Source of the DNA: Pandoraea capi
Lineage (GTDB): Bacteria > Pseudomonadota > Gammaproteobacteria > Burkholderiales > Burkholderiaceae
Direction of reading: 5' to 3'
NCBI RefSeq assembly: GCF_902459735.1
Contig: NZ_CABPRV010000002.1
Span: forward strand, 1-64,000
Length of the DNA stretch: 64,000 nt
The notes under the pieces were generated by a model. The model saw only the letters and a list, made by a program, of their open reading frames with translations. It was not told the origin of the DNA and searched no databases. Position numbers and translations under genes: made by a program. Shown piece by piece: positions 54,685-62,657 of the stretch. How positions within the stretch are numbered: the stretch's first letter is position 1; each line of letters starts with the position of its first letter.

Positions 54685-57570
54685 ATGATCCATCCGAATG
54701 CACAAGTTTCCCCGGGCCACGGCCCCGACATGGGCACGCCGCTGCGCACGAGCGAAGTCGGCGTCACGCTGGAGATCGACGGCCAGACCGTGACAGTGCC
54801 GGCCGGCACGTCGATCATGCGCGCCGCCGCCGGCAGCGACGTCAATATTCCCAAGCTGTGCGCCACCGATTCGCTGGAGCCGTTTGGCTCCTGCCGCCTG
54901 TGCCTCGTCGAGATCGAGGGACGGCGCGGCTTTCCTGCGTCGTGTACGACACCGGTCGAACCGGGCATGAAAGTCCGCACGCAATCGCCGAAGTTGCAGG
55001 ATCTGCGTCGCAATGTGATGGAGCTCTACATCTCCGATCACCCGCTCGACTGCCTGACGTGTGCGGCCAACGGCGATTGCGAGTTGCAGGACATGGCGGG
55101 TGTCACGGGGCTGCGCGAAGTGCGTTACGGGTTCGATGGCGACAACCACATCCACAGCAGTCAGGACGAATCGAATCCCTACTTCACGTATGACCCGTCG
55201 AAATGCATCGTCTGCAACCGCTGTGTGCGGGCGTGTGAGGAGACGCAGGGCACCTTTGCGCTGACGATCTCCGGGCGCGGCTTCGAGGCGCGCGTCTCGG
55301 CCGGGCAGGATCAGCCGTTCATGGACTCGGAGTGTGTGTCGTGCGGTGCGTGCGTTGCCGCCTGTCCGACCGCGACGTTGCAGGAGAAGAGCGTTATCCA
55401 GATGGGGCAGCCCGAGCACGCGGTCGTGACGACCTGTGCGTACTGCGGCGTCGGTTGCGCGTTCAAGGCCGAGATGAAGGGCGGTGAGGTCGTGCGCATG
55501 ACGCCGTACAAGGACGGTCTGGCAAACGAAGGGCATGCCTGCGTCAAGGGGCGCTTCGCCTGGGGCTACGCCACGCACAAGGAACGCATCACCAAGCCGA
55601 TGATCCGCAGCAAGATCACGGACCCGTGGCGCGAAGTGTCATGGGACGAGGCGCTGGACTATGCCGCATCGGAATTCCGTCGGCTTCAGGCGAAATATGG
55701 GGTCGACGCGATCGGCGGCATTACGTCGTCGCGCTGCACTAACGAAGAAACCTACCTCGTGCAGAAGCTCGTGCGCGCCGCGTTCGGCAACAACAACGTC
55801 GACACTTGTGCGCGCGTCTGCCATTCGCCGACCGGTTACGGGCTCAAGCAGACGCTCGGCGAATCGGCCGGCACACAGACGTTCAAGTCCATCGAGCACG
55901 CCGACGTTATTCTGGTGATGGGCGCGAACCCGACTGACGGGCACCCTGTGTTCGCCTCGCGGCTCAAGCGCCGCGTGCGCGAAGGGGCGAAGCTCATCGT
56001 GATCGATCCGCGCCGCATCGATATCGTCGACGGACCGCACGTGAAGGCGGCGTTCCACTTGCCGTTGCGTCCGGGTACGAACGTGGCCATGGTCAATGCT
56101 TTGGCGCACGTGATCGTGACCGAAGGGCTGCTGGCCGACGCGTTCATCGCCGAGCGTTGCGAAGACCGTGCGTTTGCCCAGTGGCGCGATTTCGTGGCGC
56201 TGCCGGAGAACTCGCCGGAAGCCGTGTCCGTCGTGACGGGCGTGCCGGCCGATCAGATTCGTGGCGCGGCGCGGCTCTATGCGACGGGCGGCAATGCGGC
56301 GATCTACTACGGGCTCGGCGTGACGGAACATGCGCAGGGCTCGACGACGGTGATGGGTATCGCCAATCTGGCGATGGCGACGGGTAACGTGGGGCGCGAA
56401 GGCGTTGGCGTGAACCCGCTGCGTGGCCAGAACAACGTGCAGGGCTCTTGCGACATGGGGTCGTTCCCGCATGAGTTGCCGGGCTATCGTCATGTGGCCG
56501 ATACGCTGGTGCGCGAGGAGTTCGAAGCCGCCTGGGGCGTGACGTTGCAGTCCGAGCCGGGATTGCGCATCCCGAACATGTTCGACGCGGCGATTCACGG
56601 CAGCTTCAAGGGGCTTTATTGTCAGGGCGAGGACATCGTTCAGTCCGATCCGAACACCCAGCATGTGGCGGCGGCAATGGAGGCGATGGAGTGTATCGTC
56701 GTGCAGGACATCTTCCTGAACGAGACTGCGAAATATGCCCATGTGCTGCTGCCGGGCACCACGTTCCTCGAGAAGGACGGTACGTTCACGAACGCCGAGC
56801 GACGCATCTCGCGCGTGCGCCGGGTGATGGCGCCGCTGCCCGGTATGGCCGACTGGGAAGTCACGATCGCGCTGGCCAAGCGGCTTGGCTATGACATGCC
56901 TTACGCGCATCCGTCGGAGATCATGGATGAAATCGCGCGCCTGACGCCGACGTTCCGTGGTGTGAGTTATCAGCGGCTGGACGAGGCGGGCAGCCTGCAA
57001 TGGCCGTGCAACGACGATGCCCCGGACGGCACACCGATCATGCACATCGATGCGTTCGTGCGCGGCAAGGGGCGCTTCATGATGACGAAGTACGTGCCGA
57101 CGGACGAGAAGGTCACGCCGCGTTATCCGTTGCTGCTCACCACGGGGCGTATCCTCTCGCAATACAATGTCGGGGCGCAGACACGTCGAACGCACAACGT
57201 CCATTGGCACGACGAGGACCGGCTCGAAATCCATCCGCACGATGCGCAGGAGCGAGGCATCAAGGATGACGACTGGGTCGGCATTCGCAGCCGGGCGGGC
57301 GAGACGGTGTTGCGCGCCGTGCTTAGCGAGCGCATGCAGCCGGGGGTCGTCTACACGACGTTCCATTTCCCGGAATCGGGGGCGAACGTCATTACGACGG
57401 ACAACTCGGATTGGGCGACCAACTGTCCGGAGTACAAGGTGACGGCGGTGCAGGTGTTGCCGGTCGTGCAGCCCTCCGCGTGGCAAGCGAAGTATTCGAC
57501 GTTCAACCGCACGCAGCTCGAACTGCTCGATGCGGCCCGCAATCCTGCCGAACCTGTCCCGGCGAAGTAA
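54685..57570 (+). CDS. fdsA: NAD-linked formate dehydrogenase alpha (catalytic) subunit
   Basis: A 961-residue molybdenum enzyme oxidising formate to CO2. It has a ferredoxin-like N-terminus (CATDSLEPFGSCRLC), a His-containing cluster region (ELYISDHPLDCLTCAANGDC), two 4Fe-4S motifs (CIVCNRCVRAC and CVSCGACVAAC), one more near CAYCGVGC, then the Mo-bis-MGD fold. The catalytic pair is Cys379-His380 in ARVCHSPTGYG, equal to Cys378/His379 of Cupriavidus FdsA: cysteine, not selenocysteine, and no in-frame TGA. GAGGAGG precedes the start. It forms the soluble FdsABGD enzyme. Confidence 0.96.
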   Translation: MIHPNAQVSPGHGPDMGTPLRTSEVGVTLEIDGQTVTVPAGTSIMRAAAGSDVNIPKLCATDSLEPFGSCRLCLVEIEGRRGFPASCTTPVEPGMKVRTQSPKLQDLRRNVMELYISDHPLDCLTCAANGDCELQDMAGVTGLREVRYGFDGDNHIHSSQDESNPYFTYDPSKCIVCNRCVRACEETQGTFALTISGRGFEARVSAGQDQPFMDSECVSCGACVAACPTATLQEKSVIQMGQPEHAVVTTCAYCGVGCAFKAEMKGGEVVRMTPYKDGLANEGHACVKGRFAWGYATHKERITKPMIRSKITDPWREVSWDEALDYAASEFRRLQAKYGVDAIGGITSSRCTNEETYLVQKLVRAAFGNNNVDTCARVCHSPTGYGLKQTLGESAGTQTFKSIEHADVILVMGANPTDGHPVFASRLKRRVREGAKLIVIDPRRIDIVDGPHVKAAFHLPLRPGTNVAMVNALAHVIVTEGLLADAFIAERCEDRAFAQWRDFVALPENSPEAVSVVTGVPADQIRGAARLYATGGNAAIYYGLGVTEHAQGSTTVMGIANLAMATGNVGREGVGVNPLRGQNNVQGSCDMGSFPHELPGYRHVADTLVREEFEAAWGVTLQSEPGLRIPNMFDAAIHGSFKGLYCQGEDIVQSDPNTQHVAAAMEAMECIVVQDIFLNETAKYAHVLLPGTTFLEKDGTFTNAERRISRVRRVMAPLPGMADWEVTIALAKRLGYDMPYAHPSEIMDEIARLTPTFRGVSYQRLDEAGSLQWPCNDDAPDGTPIMHIDAFVRGKGRFMMTKYVPTDEKVTPRYPLLLTTGRILSQYNVGAQTRRTHNVHWHDEDRLEIHPHDAQERGIKDDDWVGIRSRAGETVLRAVLSERMQPGVVYTTFHFPESGANVITTDNSDWATNCPEYKVTAVQVLPVVQPSAWQAKYSTFNRTQLELLDAARNPAEPVPAK

Positions 57571-57609
57571 GGGGCGAATTCTGGAATGAAGTGGAGTCAG
57601 CGTTAGACG

Positions 57610-58587
57610 ATGTCCAATCCCAACGCTTTGCGTGATTCAAGTAATTCAAGTGATTCAGGTGATTTGCGAGAACTGGCGGACGTGAGTGACGCCGGCGGGA
57701 CCGGCGCTGTCGAGGGTATCGACGGCGCCGACGCCATCGTCGGGCCTGTGTGCGACGTGGCGCCGACCGCCATCGACCCGGAGAGCCTTTCGCCGCACGC
57801 GTCGTTCGCGGTGCGGCGATTCCGTCATGGCGCCTGGCAGCAGGCGAGCGACGAATTGGCGGAGGAGGTGCCCGTTGCGCTGGAATTCAACGGCATCTCC
57901 CATGTGGTGATGCTCGCGACACCTGCCGATATCGAGGACTTTGCGCTGGGTTTCGCGTTGTCCGAAGGCATTCTGAATGATCGTCGAGAGTGCTACGGCA
58001 TCGATGTCTCGGCGACGTCGCTGGGTATTACGGCGCATCTTGAGATTTCGTCCCGGGCGTTCGCCGGACTCAAGGAGCGGCGGCGCAATCTGACCGGACG
58101 CACGGGCTGTGGCCTTTGCGGCACGGAAAGCCTCGATCAGGTGTTGCGCCCGTTGCCGTCGGCAGGCGAGCCGCTGCGAGTGACACATACCGCGCTGGCG
58201 GCAGCGCACGCCGGGTTGGCGGCGCACCAGCCGCTTAACGGTGTGACGGGCGCGGTGCACGGCGCGGCGTGGTGTTCGCCGCAAGGCGAGATCCTGTGTC
58301 TTCGCGAGGACGTCGGGCGTCATAACGCACTGGACAAGCTCATCGGCGCACTGGCGCGTGACGGGCAGGCATTCGACCGAGGCTTCGTGCTCATGACGAG
58401 TCGCGCGAGCGTCGAAATCGTGCAAAAGGCCGCACAGGTGGGTATCCCGATGGTGGCGGCGGTCTCTGCGGCCACGGCGCTGGCGGTGCGCACGGCCGAG
58501 GCGGCAGGCGTCGCCCTCGTGGGCTTCGTTCGTGGGGAGCAGTGCGTCATCTACACCGGCGGGGCGGCGCTCGACGCGCCGGCCTGA
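57610..58587 (+). CDS. fdhD: Formate dehydrogenase sulfur carrier / maturation protein
   Basis: A 325-residue FdhD (FdsC) homologue that hands sulfur to the molybdenum cofactor so FdsA becomes active. The redox motif is GCGLCGT, with Cys167 and Cys170; other signatures are NGISHVVMLATP, DFALGFALSEGIL, VGRHNALDKLIGA and MTSRASVEIVQKAA. The N-terminus (1-60) is Ser/Asp/Gly-rich and encoded in part by a 9-base tandem repeat (57634-57669), so it may be a flexible add-on. It lies 39 bases after fdsA and 44 before fdsD. Confidence 0.93.
   Translation: MSNPNALRDSSNSSDSGDLRELADVSDAGGTGAVEGIDGADAIVGPVCDVAPTAIDPESLSPHASFAVRRFRHGAWQQASDELAEEVPVALEFNGISHVVMLATPADIEDFALGFALSEGILNDRRECYGIDVSATSLGITAHLEISSRAFAGLKERRRNLTGRTGCGLCGTESLDQVLRPLPSAGEPLRVTHTALAAAHAGLAAHQPLNGVTGAVHGAAWCSPQGEILCLREDVGRHNALDKLIGALARDGQAFDRGFVLMTSRASVEIVQKAAQVGIPMVAAVSAATALAVRTAEAAGVALVGFVRGEQCVIYTGGAALDAPA
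57634..57669 (+). repeat. 9-bp tandem repeat within the fdhD 5' end
   Basis: GATTCAAGT, AATTCAAGT, GATTCAGGT and a fourth, degenerate GATTTGCGA lie in frame and code Asp/Asn-Ser-Ser/Gly units. Such slippage-prone codons change length in steps of three residues. Confidence 0.75.
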
Positions 58588-58631
58588 ACCATTCATCCAC
58601 GCTAACTTAATGAAGCGGCAGGAGATTTTCG

Positions 58632-58865
58632 ATGGACGGTAACAATCTCGTGCGAATGGCGAATCGCATCGCAGACTTCTTCGAATCGCTGCCCGATCGC
58701 GAGGAAGCGATGGGCGAAGTCGCCACCCATCTCCACAAGTTCTGGGATCCGCGCATGCGTACTCAGATTCTGGCGCTTGTCGATACGCCCGCCGCCGACG
58801 AAATGCACGCGCTGGTGCGCGAGGCACTTGCGCGGCATCGCGAGAAACTCACGCCTGCCGCCTGA
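58632..58865 (+). CDS. fdsD: Formate dehydrogenase delta subunit
   Basis: A 77-residue FdsD: MDGNNLVRMANRIADFFESLP, EVATHLHKFWDPRMRTQILALV and ALVREALARHREKL. It is the small subunit of the FdsABGD complex and is needed for stability or maturation. AGGAGA precedes its start. It ends the fds operon; nothing beyond it in the operon is seen. Confidence 0.93.
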   Translation: MDGNNLVRMANRIADFFESLPDREEAMGEVATHLHKFWDPRMRTQILALVDTPAADEMHALVREALARHREKLTPAA

Positions 58866-58908
58866 CGATCCGCATGCGTTGGGCGCTTGGTGTTTGATTT
58901 GTGTTTGA

Positions 58909-59247
<339 letters not shown>

Positions 59248-59429
59248 CGTTTGTAGTCCGATGCCGGTAGATGGCGTGCCAATGCATCCAGATTCCGCTC
59301 GCAGCCCCGCCCGGCAGGGCCGCTGGCGAAAATAAATCTCGGGTCTCGTGCGGGTTTGCCGCCCGGGTTGCCCGATTTCATGGCAAAATGCCGCGCCTGA
59401 CTCTCTCAGGCTGGGACTGTAGGAAATAA

Positions 59430-59798
59430 ATGGCGGCAGGTACGGTAAAAAAAGTTCGACGCTACGCGCTGGAAACCATCGATGTGATGGGGCAGAGCGG
59501 GCTTGGCGTCGTCGAGCGCCCTGATGGGCGTTTCGTCATGTATCCGGAGTACTGGACACAGACGCAGGCGCTCAGCCAGAAAATGCGCACGCTTTACCGC
59601 CGGAACTGTCAGCTTGAGTACCAGTTGGCGAAGCTCACGCGTGAACTCGATCGACTGCGCAGCGTGGTCGACACGCCGCGTCCCGCCGGCAATCCGCAGG
59701 CCTCGTTACCCGGTACGGACGTGCCGCAGCCCGAGCCCAAGCTGGAACGAAAACCCGCCTCCGAACTACCGCCCCGACGACGCAAACGCGCCGCCTGA
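59430..59798 (+). CDS. Hypothetical basic protein with coiled coil
   Basis: A 122-residue protein I do not recognise. Residues 1-45 look folded (KKVRRYALETIDVMGQSGLGVVERPDGRFVMYPEYW), residues 50-78 are predicted coiled coil (SQKMRTLYRRNCQLEYQLAKLTRELDRL), and the last 40 residues are Pro/Arg-rich, ending RRRKRAA. TAGGAAATAA precedes the ATG. The basic tail suggests nucleic acid or surface contact, which is only inference. Confidence 0.65.
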   Translation: MAAGTVKKVRRYALETIDVMGQSGLGVVERPDGRFVMYPEYWTQTQALSQKMRTLYRRNCQLEYQLAKLTRELDRLRSVVDTPRPAGNPQASLPGTDVPQPEPKLERKPASELPPRRRKRAA

Positions 59799-59929
59799 AT
59801 GGCATTTCCGCGACGGCATTACGCTGTCATCCGTCCCGGCGATGACCCCGCGACATCAGCAACTTCCTGAATTCCCCAGCTTTCCACTTTCCATTAACAG
59901 CCAGTCTTTTGCCCGCTTCGCCGACGATC

Positions 59930-60691
59930 ATGGCGCTTACCGCATCGCAACTCGAAACCTTCCGTAACGACGGTTATCTGATCCTCCCGCGCTACGTCGC
60001 GCAGGCCGACTGTGAGGCGATTCTGGCAGATGCGCGAGCGCAGTTGGCGGCGGGCACACTGCCACTCGAGTTCGAGGCCGACGTCGGTTACGAAGGGGCG
60101 CCGCAGTCGCGAGACGCCGAAGGCGGTCAGACGGTACGCCGCCTGCTCAAGGCCTACGATCGCGGCGACGCATTGCGCCATTGGGCAACGCGCCCGGATC
60201 TCGTCGAATCGCTGGCGCAGATCTTCGGTGAAGACGTCGTGCTCACGCTGGCCCATCACAACTGCGTGATGACCAAGCACCCGCATTTCGGCACGGCGAC
60301 CGGTTGGCACCGTGACATTCGCTATTGGTCGTTCCCGGAGAACTCACTCATCTCCGTGTGGCTGGCATTAGGCCCGGAGACGCGCGACAACGGCGCGCTT
60401 CGCTTCATTCCGGGCTCGCACCGCGAGCAGCTCAAGCCGCATCAACTCGATTCGCTCGACTTCCTGCGCCCCGACGAACCGGACAATCAGCCGCTCGTCG
60501 TGCGTGGCAAGCAGGTCGAACTCGCTCAGGGCGATGTCGTGCTGTTCCACAGCGGCCTGTTCCATGCGGCAGGGCGCAACGAAGGCGAGACCACGAAGTT
60601 CTCGGTTGTCTTCGCGTACCGCGGCGCCAGCAATCCGCCGACACCGGGGTCGCGCTCCGCATCGGCTGGCGAAGTCGAACTCGGTCACTGA
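59930..60691 (+). CDS. Phytanoyl-CoA dioxygenase (PhyH) family protein
   Basis: A 253-residue Fe(II)/2-oxoglutarate-dependent dioxygenase. The iron motif is HRD in TGWHRDIRYW and the distal His lies in FHSGLFHAAGRN; an Arg behind it can hold 2-oxoglutarate. LAHHNCVMTKHPHFG and GALRFIPGSHRE are further family blocks. The start used (MALTASQLETFRNDGYLIL) gives the usual N-terminus; an upstream TTG would add seven residues. Bacterial members hydroxylate small metabolites; this one's substrate is unknown. Confidence 0.86.
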   Translation: MALTASQLETFRNDGYLILPRYVAQADCEAILADARAQLAAGTLPLEFEADVGYEGAPQSRDAEGGQTVRRLLKAYDRGDALRHWATRPDLVESLAQIFGEDVVLTLAHHNCVMTKHPHFGTATGWHRDIRYWSFPENSLISVWLALGPETRDNGALRFIPGSHREQLKPHQLDSLDFLRPDEPDNQPLVVRGKQVELAQGDVVLFHSGLFHAAGRNEGETTKFSVVFAYRGASNPPTPGSRSASAGEVELGH

Positions 60692-61112
60692 ACTGAACGG
60701 CGCGGCACCGTCGCGCCAGCATCCATTCGATTTCCCCGTGGCAACCGGGCATCCATGTGCCCGGCACGCACGCTGCATTGGGCGTCACGCGCCATTGGCG
60801 CCATTTGTACTATCACCCACCATCTCGCATCTTTAAGCACCGCAGGCTGCGGCCATCTGCTTTCAATTTTCGCCATCTATCACCGTTTTGGGTGCTTTCC
60901 TAAAGCGACAAGTCTCTTTTCCCGCGTAGACTCTCCGGCCGCCCTTGTGGTGTCGTGCGCTGGTGCCAGTGGGCCACATCGACCTTCCGTCGATGTCGTG
61001 CCGCGCCAGTAATCTGCCTGACGCCATTCCATGAACAAGCGACGTGTCGCGCCTATGCGGATGTCATGCCGACATACCGCTGGGCGTGCAGGTCCGTTTC
61101 CGGAGGAGACAC
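60692..61112. other. Gene-free stretch between PhyH and NSS transporter
   Basis: No gene supported. The last 20 bases contain the strong GGAGGAGA ribosome site that fixes the transporter's GTG start. An AT-richer run at 60820-60920 may be its promoter. Confidence 0.5.
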
Positions 61113-62501
61113 GTGTCCCATTTGCCCATTACGCCCGCAGCGCCAACTGCGTCCCTTGTTGCTTCCGACGCGTGCGGCGAAGCGAGTCGCGCCACCTGGG
61201 GGTCGCGACTGGGGTTCGTGCTGGCCGCCGCCGGCTCCGCCGTCGGCCTCGGCGCCGTGTGGAAATTTCCGTATGTCGTCGGTCAGCATGGCGGTGGCGC
61301 GTTTCTCACCGTCTATCTCGGCTGTGTGCTGACGCTCGGTGTCGCGTTGCTGCTCGCGGAGATGACCATCGGCCGACTTACGGGACAGTCGATCACGACG
61401 GCGTTGCGTACGTTAAGCGGACGCGGTTGGGCATGGGTCGGTCGCATCGCCACGTTCAACGCGTTCGCCATCCTGTCGTTCTATGTTGTCGTCGGCGGCT
61501 GGACGGTCGCCTATTTGCTGCGCGCACTCAGCGGTTCCGTATTGGCGAACGACGCCGCACGTCTGGTCAGCGAGTTTTCGACGTTTACGGCCAACCCGGT
61601 GGCGTCGCTCGCCAGCATGAGTGCATTTCTCGGCCTCACGGCGCTCATCGTGGCGGCTGGGGTGCAGAAGGGCATCGAGCGTGCAGGCAAGTGGCTCATG
61701 CCCGCACTGTTCTTCCTGATGCTGCTGGTCATCGCCCGGGCGCTCACGCTGCCGGGAGCAATGGCCGGTGTCGCCTGGTTTCTGACGCCTGACTTCTCCG
61801 CGATTTCCGGCGCCACGTTGCTTCAGGCGTTGGGGCTGGCATTCTTCTCGCTGTCGCTGGGGGCGGGCATGATCGTGGTCTATGGCTCCTATCTGCCCCG
61901 GGACGCGCGGCTCGCCGGTTCGGCCGTCTGGGTCGCGACACTCGCCACGCTGGCCTGTTTCCTCGCCGGCCTGATGATCCTGCCGGCCGTTTTTGCCTTC
62001 GGTGTCGCGCCCGACGCCGGTCCTGGCCTGACGTTCATCACCATGCCCGCGATCTTCGCGCAGATGCCGTTCGGCCATGCCGTCGCCATCGCCTTCTTCA
62101 TGCTGCTGCTCTTCGCGGCGCTCACCTCAGCCGTCTCGTTGTTCGAGCCCGTGACAGCCTTCCTCATCGATGAGTATCAATGGCGTCGCGGTCCGGCGGT
62201 CGTAGCCGTGTTCATCGCGACGTTCCTCTTCGGCGCGCCTGCCGCACTGTCCTTCGGCATCTGGTCGGATGTGCGAATTTTCGATCGGACGATTTTCGAT
62301 CTGATGGACTACGTCACCGTTAACTTGCTGATGCCTGCCGGCGGCTTGTGCGTGGCGTTCTTCGTAGGGGCGCGCATCTGGCCGAAGGCGCGTACCGTGC
62401 TCGAAGGCTCCCAGGCTCAGTGGTTCATTCCCCTGTGGCGGTTGCTGCTGCTCGTACTCACCCCGATCGCCATCTTCGGTGTCTGGTATCAGAGCCTCTG
62501 A
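61113..62501 (+). CDS. Sodium-dependent transporter, NSS family
   Basis: A 462-residue inner-membrane protein of the neurotransmitter:sodium symporter (LeuT) type. It has the first-helix signature GSRLGFVLAAAGSAVGLGAVWKFPYVVGQHGGGAFL, about eleven helices, and ends LTPIAIFGVWYQSL. Such symporters import amino acids with Na+. I chose the GTG at 61113 because GGAGGAGAC lies six bases ahead; a Met 23 codons upstream lacks such support. Cargo not evident. Confidence 0.9.
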   Translation: MSHLPITPAAPTASLVASDACGEASRATWGSRLGFVLAAAGSAVGLGAVWKFPYVVGQHGGGAFLTVYLGCVLTLGVALLLAEMTIGRLTGQSITTALRTLSGRGWAWVGRIATFNAFAILSFYVVVGGWTVAYLLRALSGSVLANDAARLVSEFSTFTANPVASLASMSAFLGLTALIVAAGVQKGIERAGKWLMPALFFLMLLVIARALTLPGAMAGVAWFLTPDFSAISGATLLQALGLAFFSLSLGAGMIVVYGSYLPRDARLAGSAVWVATLATLACFLAGLMILPAVFAFGVAPDAGPGLTFITMPAIFAQMPFGHAVAIAFFMLLLFAALTSAVSLFEPVTAFLIDEYQWRRGPAVVAVFIATFLFGAPAALSFGIWSDVRIFDRTIFDLMDYVTVNLLMPAGGLCVAFFVGARIWPKARTVLEGSQAQWFIPLWRLLLLVLTPIAIFGVWYQSL

Positions 62502-62545
62502 CGTCTCTGACGTCTCTGACGTCTCTGATGCCTCTGAAGCCTCTG
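62496..62545 (+). repeat. 9-bp tandem repeat at the end of the NSS gene
   Basis: CTCTGACGT occurs three times exactly, then two diverged copies (CTCTGATGC, CTCTGAAGC) and a partial unit. The repeat starts in the last codons of the NSS gene (its stop TGA is in the first copy) and runs past it. Confidence 0.85.
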
Positions 62546-62657
62546 GCGCATTCGGCGCATCACTGGCGTATTGCGGCGCTATGCAGAGATGCGCCAGAGG
62601 TCATCGCAAGCCTCGTGCGGGACGCGTGCCTAGCACGCCAGCCCAGGGGCCCAGGCT

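Noticed and set aside
55801-55830. Possible selenocysteine site in the formate dehydrogenase
   Set aside because: The codon at the active position is TGC (Cys379); no in-frame TGA or hairpin insertion element is needed.
55639-57486. 615-codon minus-strand frame opposite fdsA
   Set aside because: Antisense shadow rich in Arg/His; fdsA is certain.
62496-62545. Short direct repeats considered as a CRISPR array
   Set aside because: Units are 9 bases with no spacers and no cas genes are nearby; it is a simple tandem repeat.
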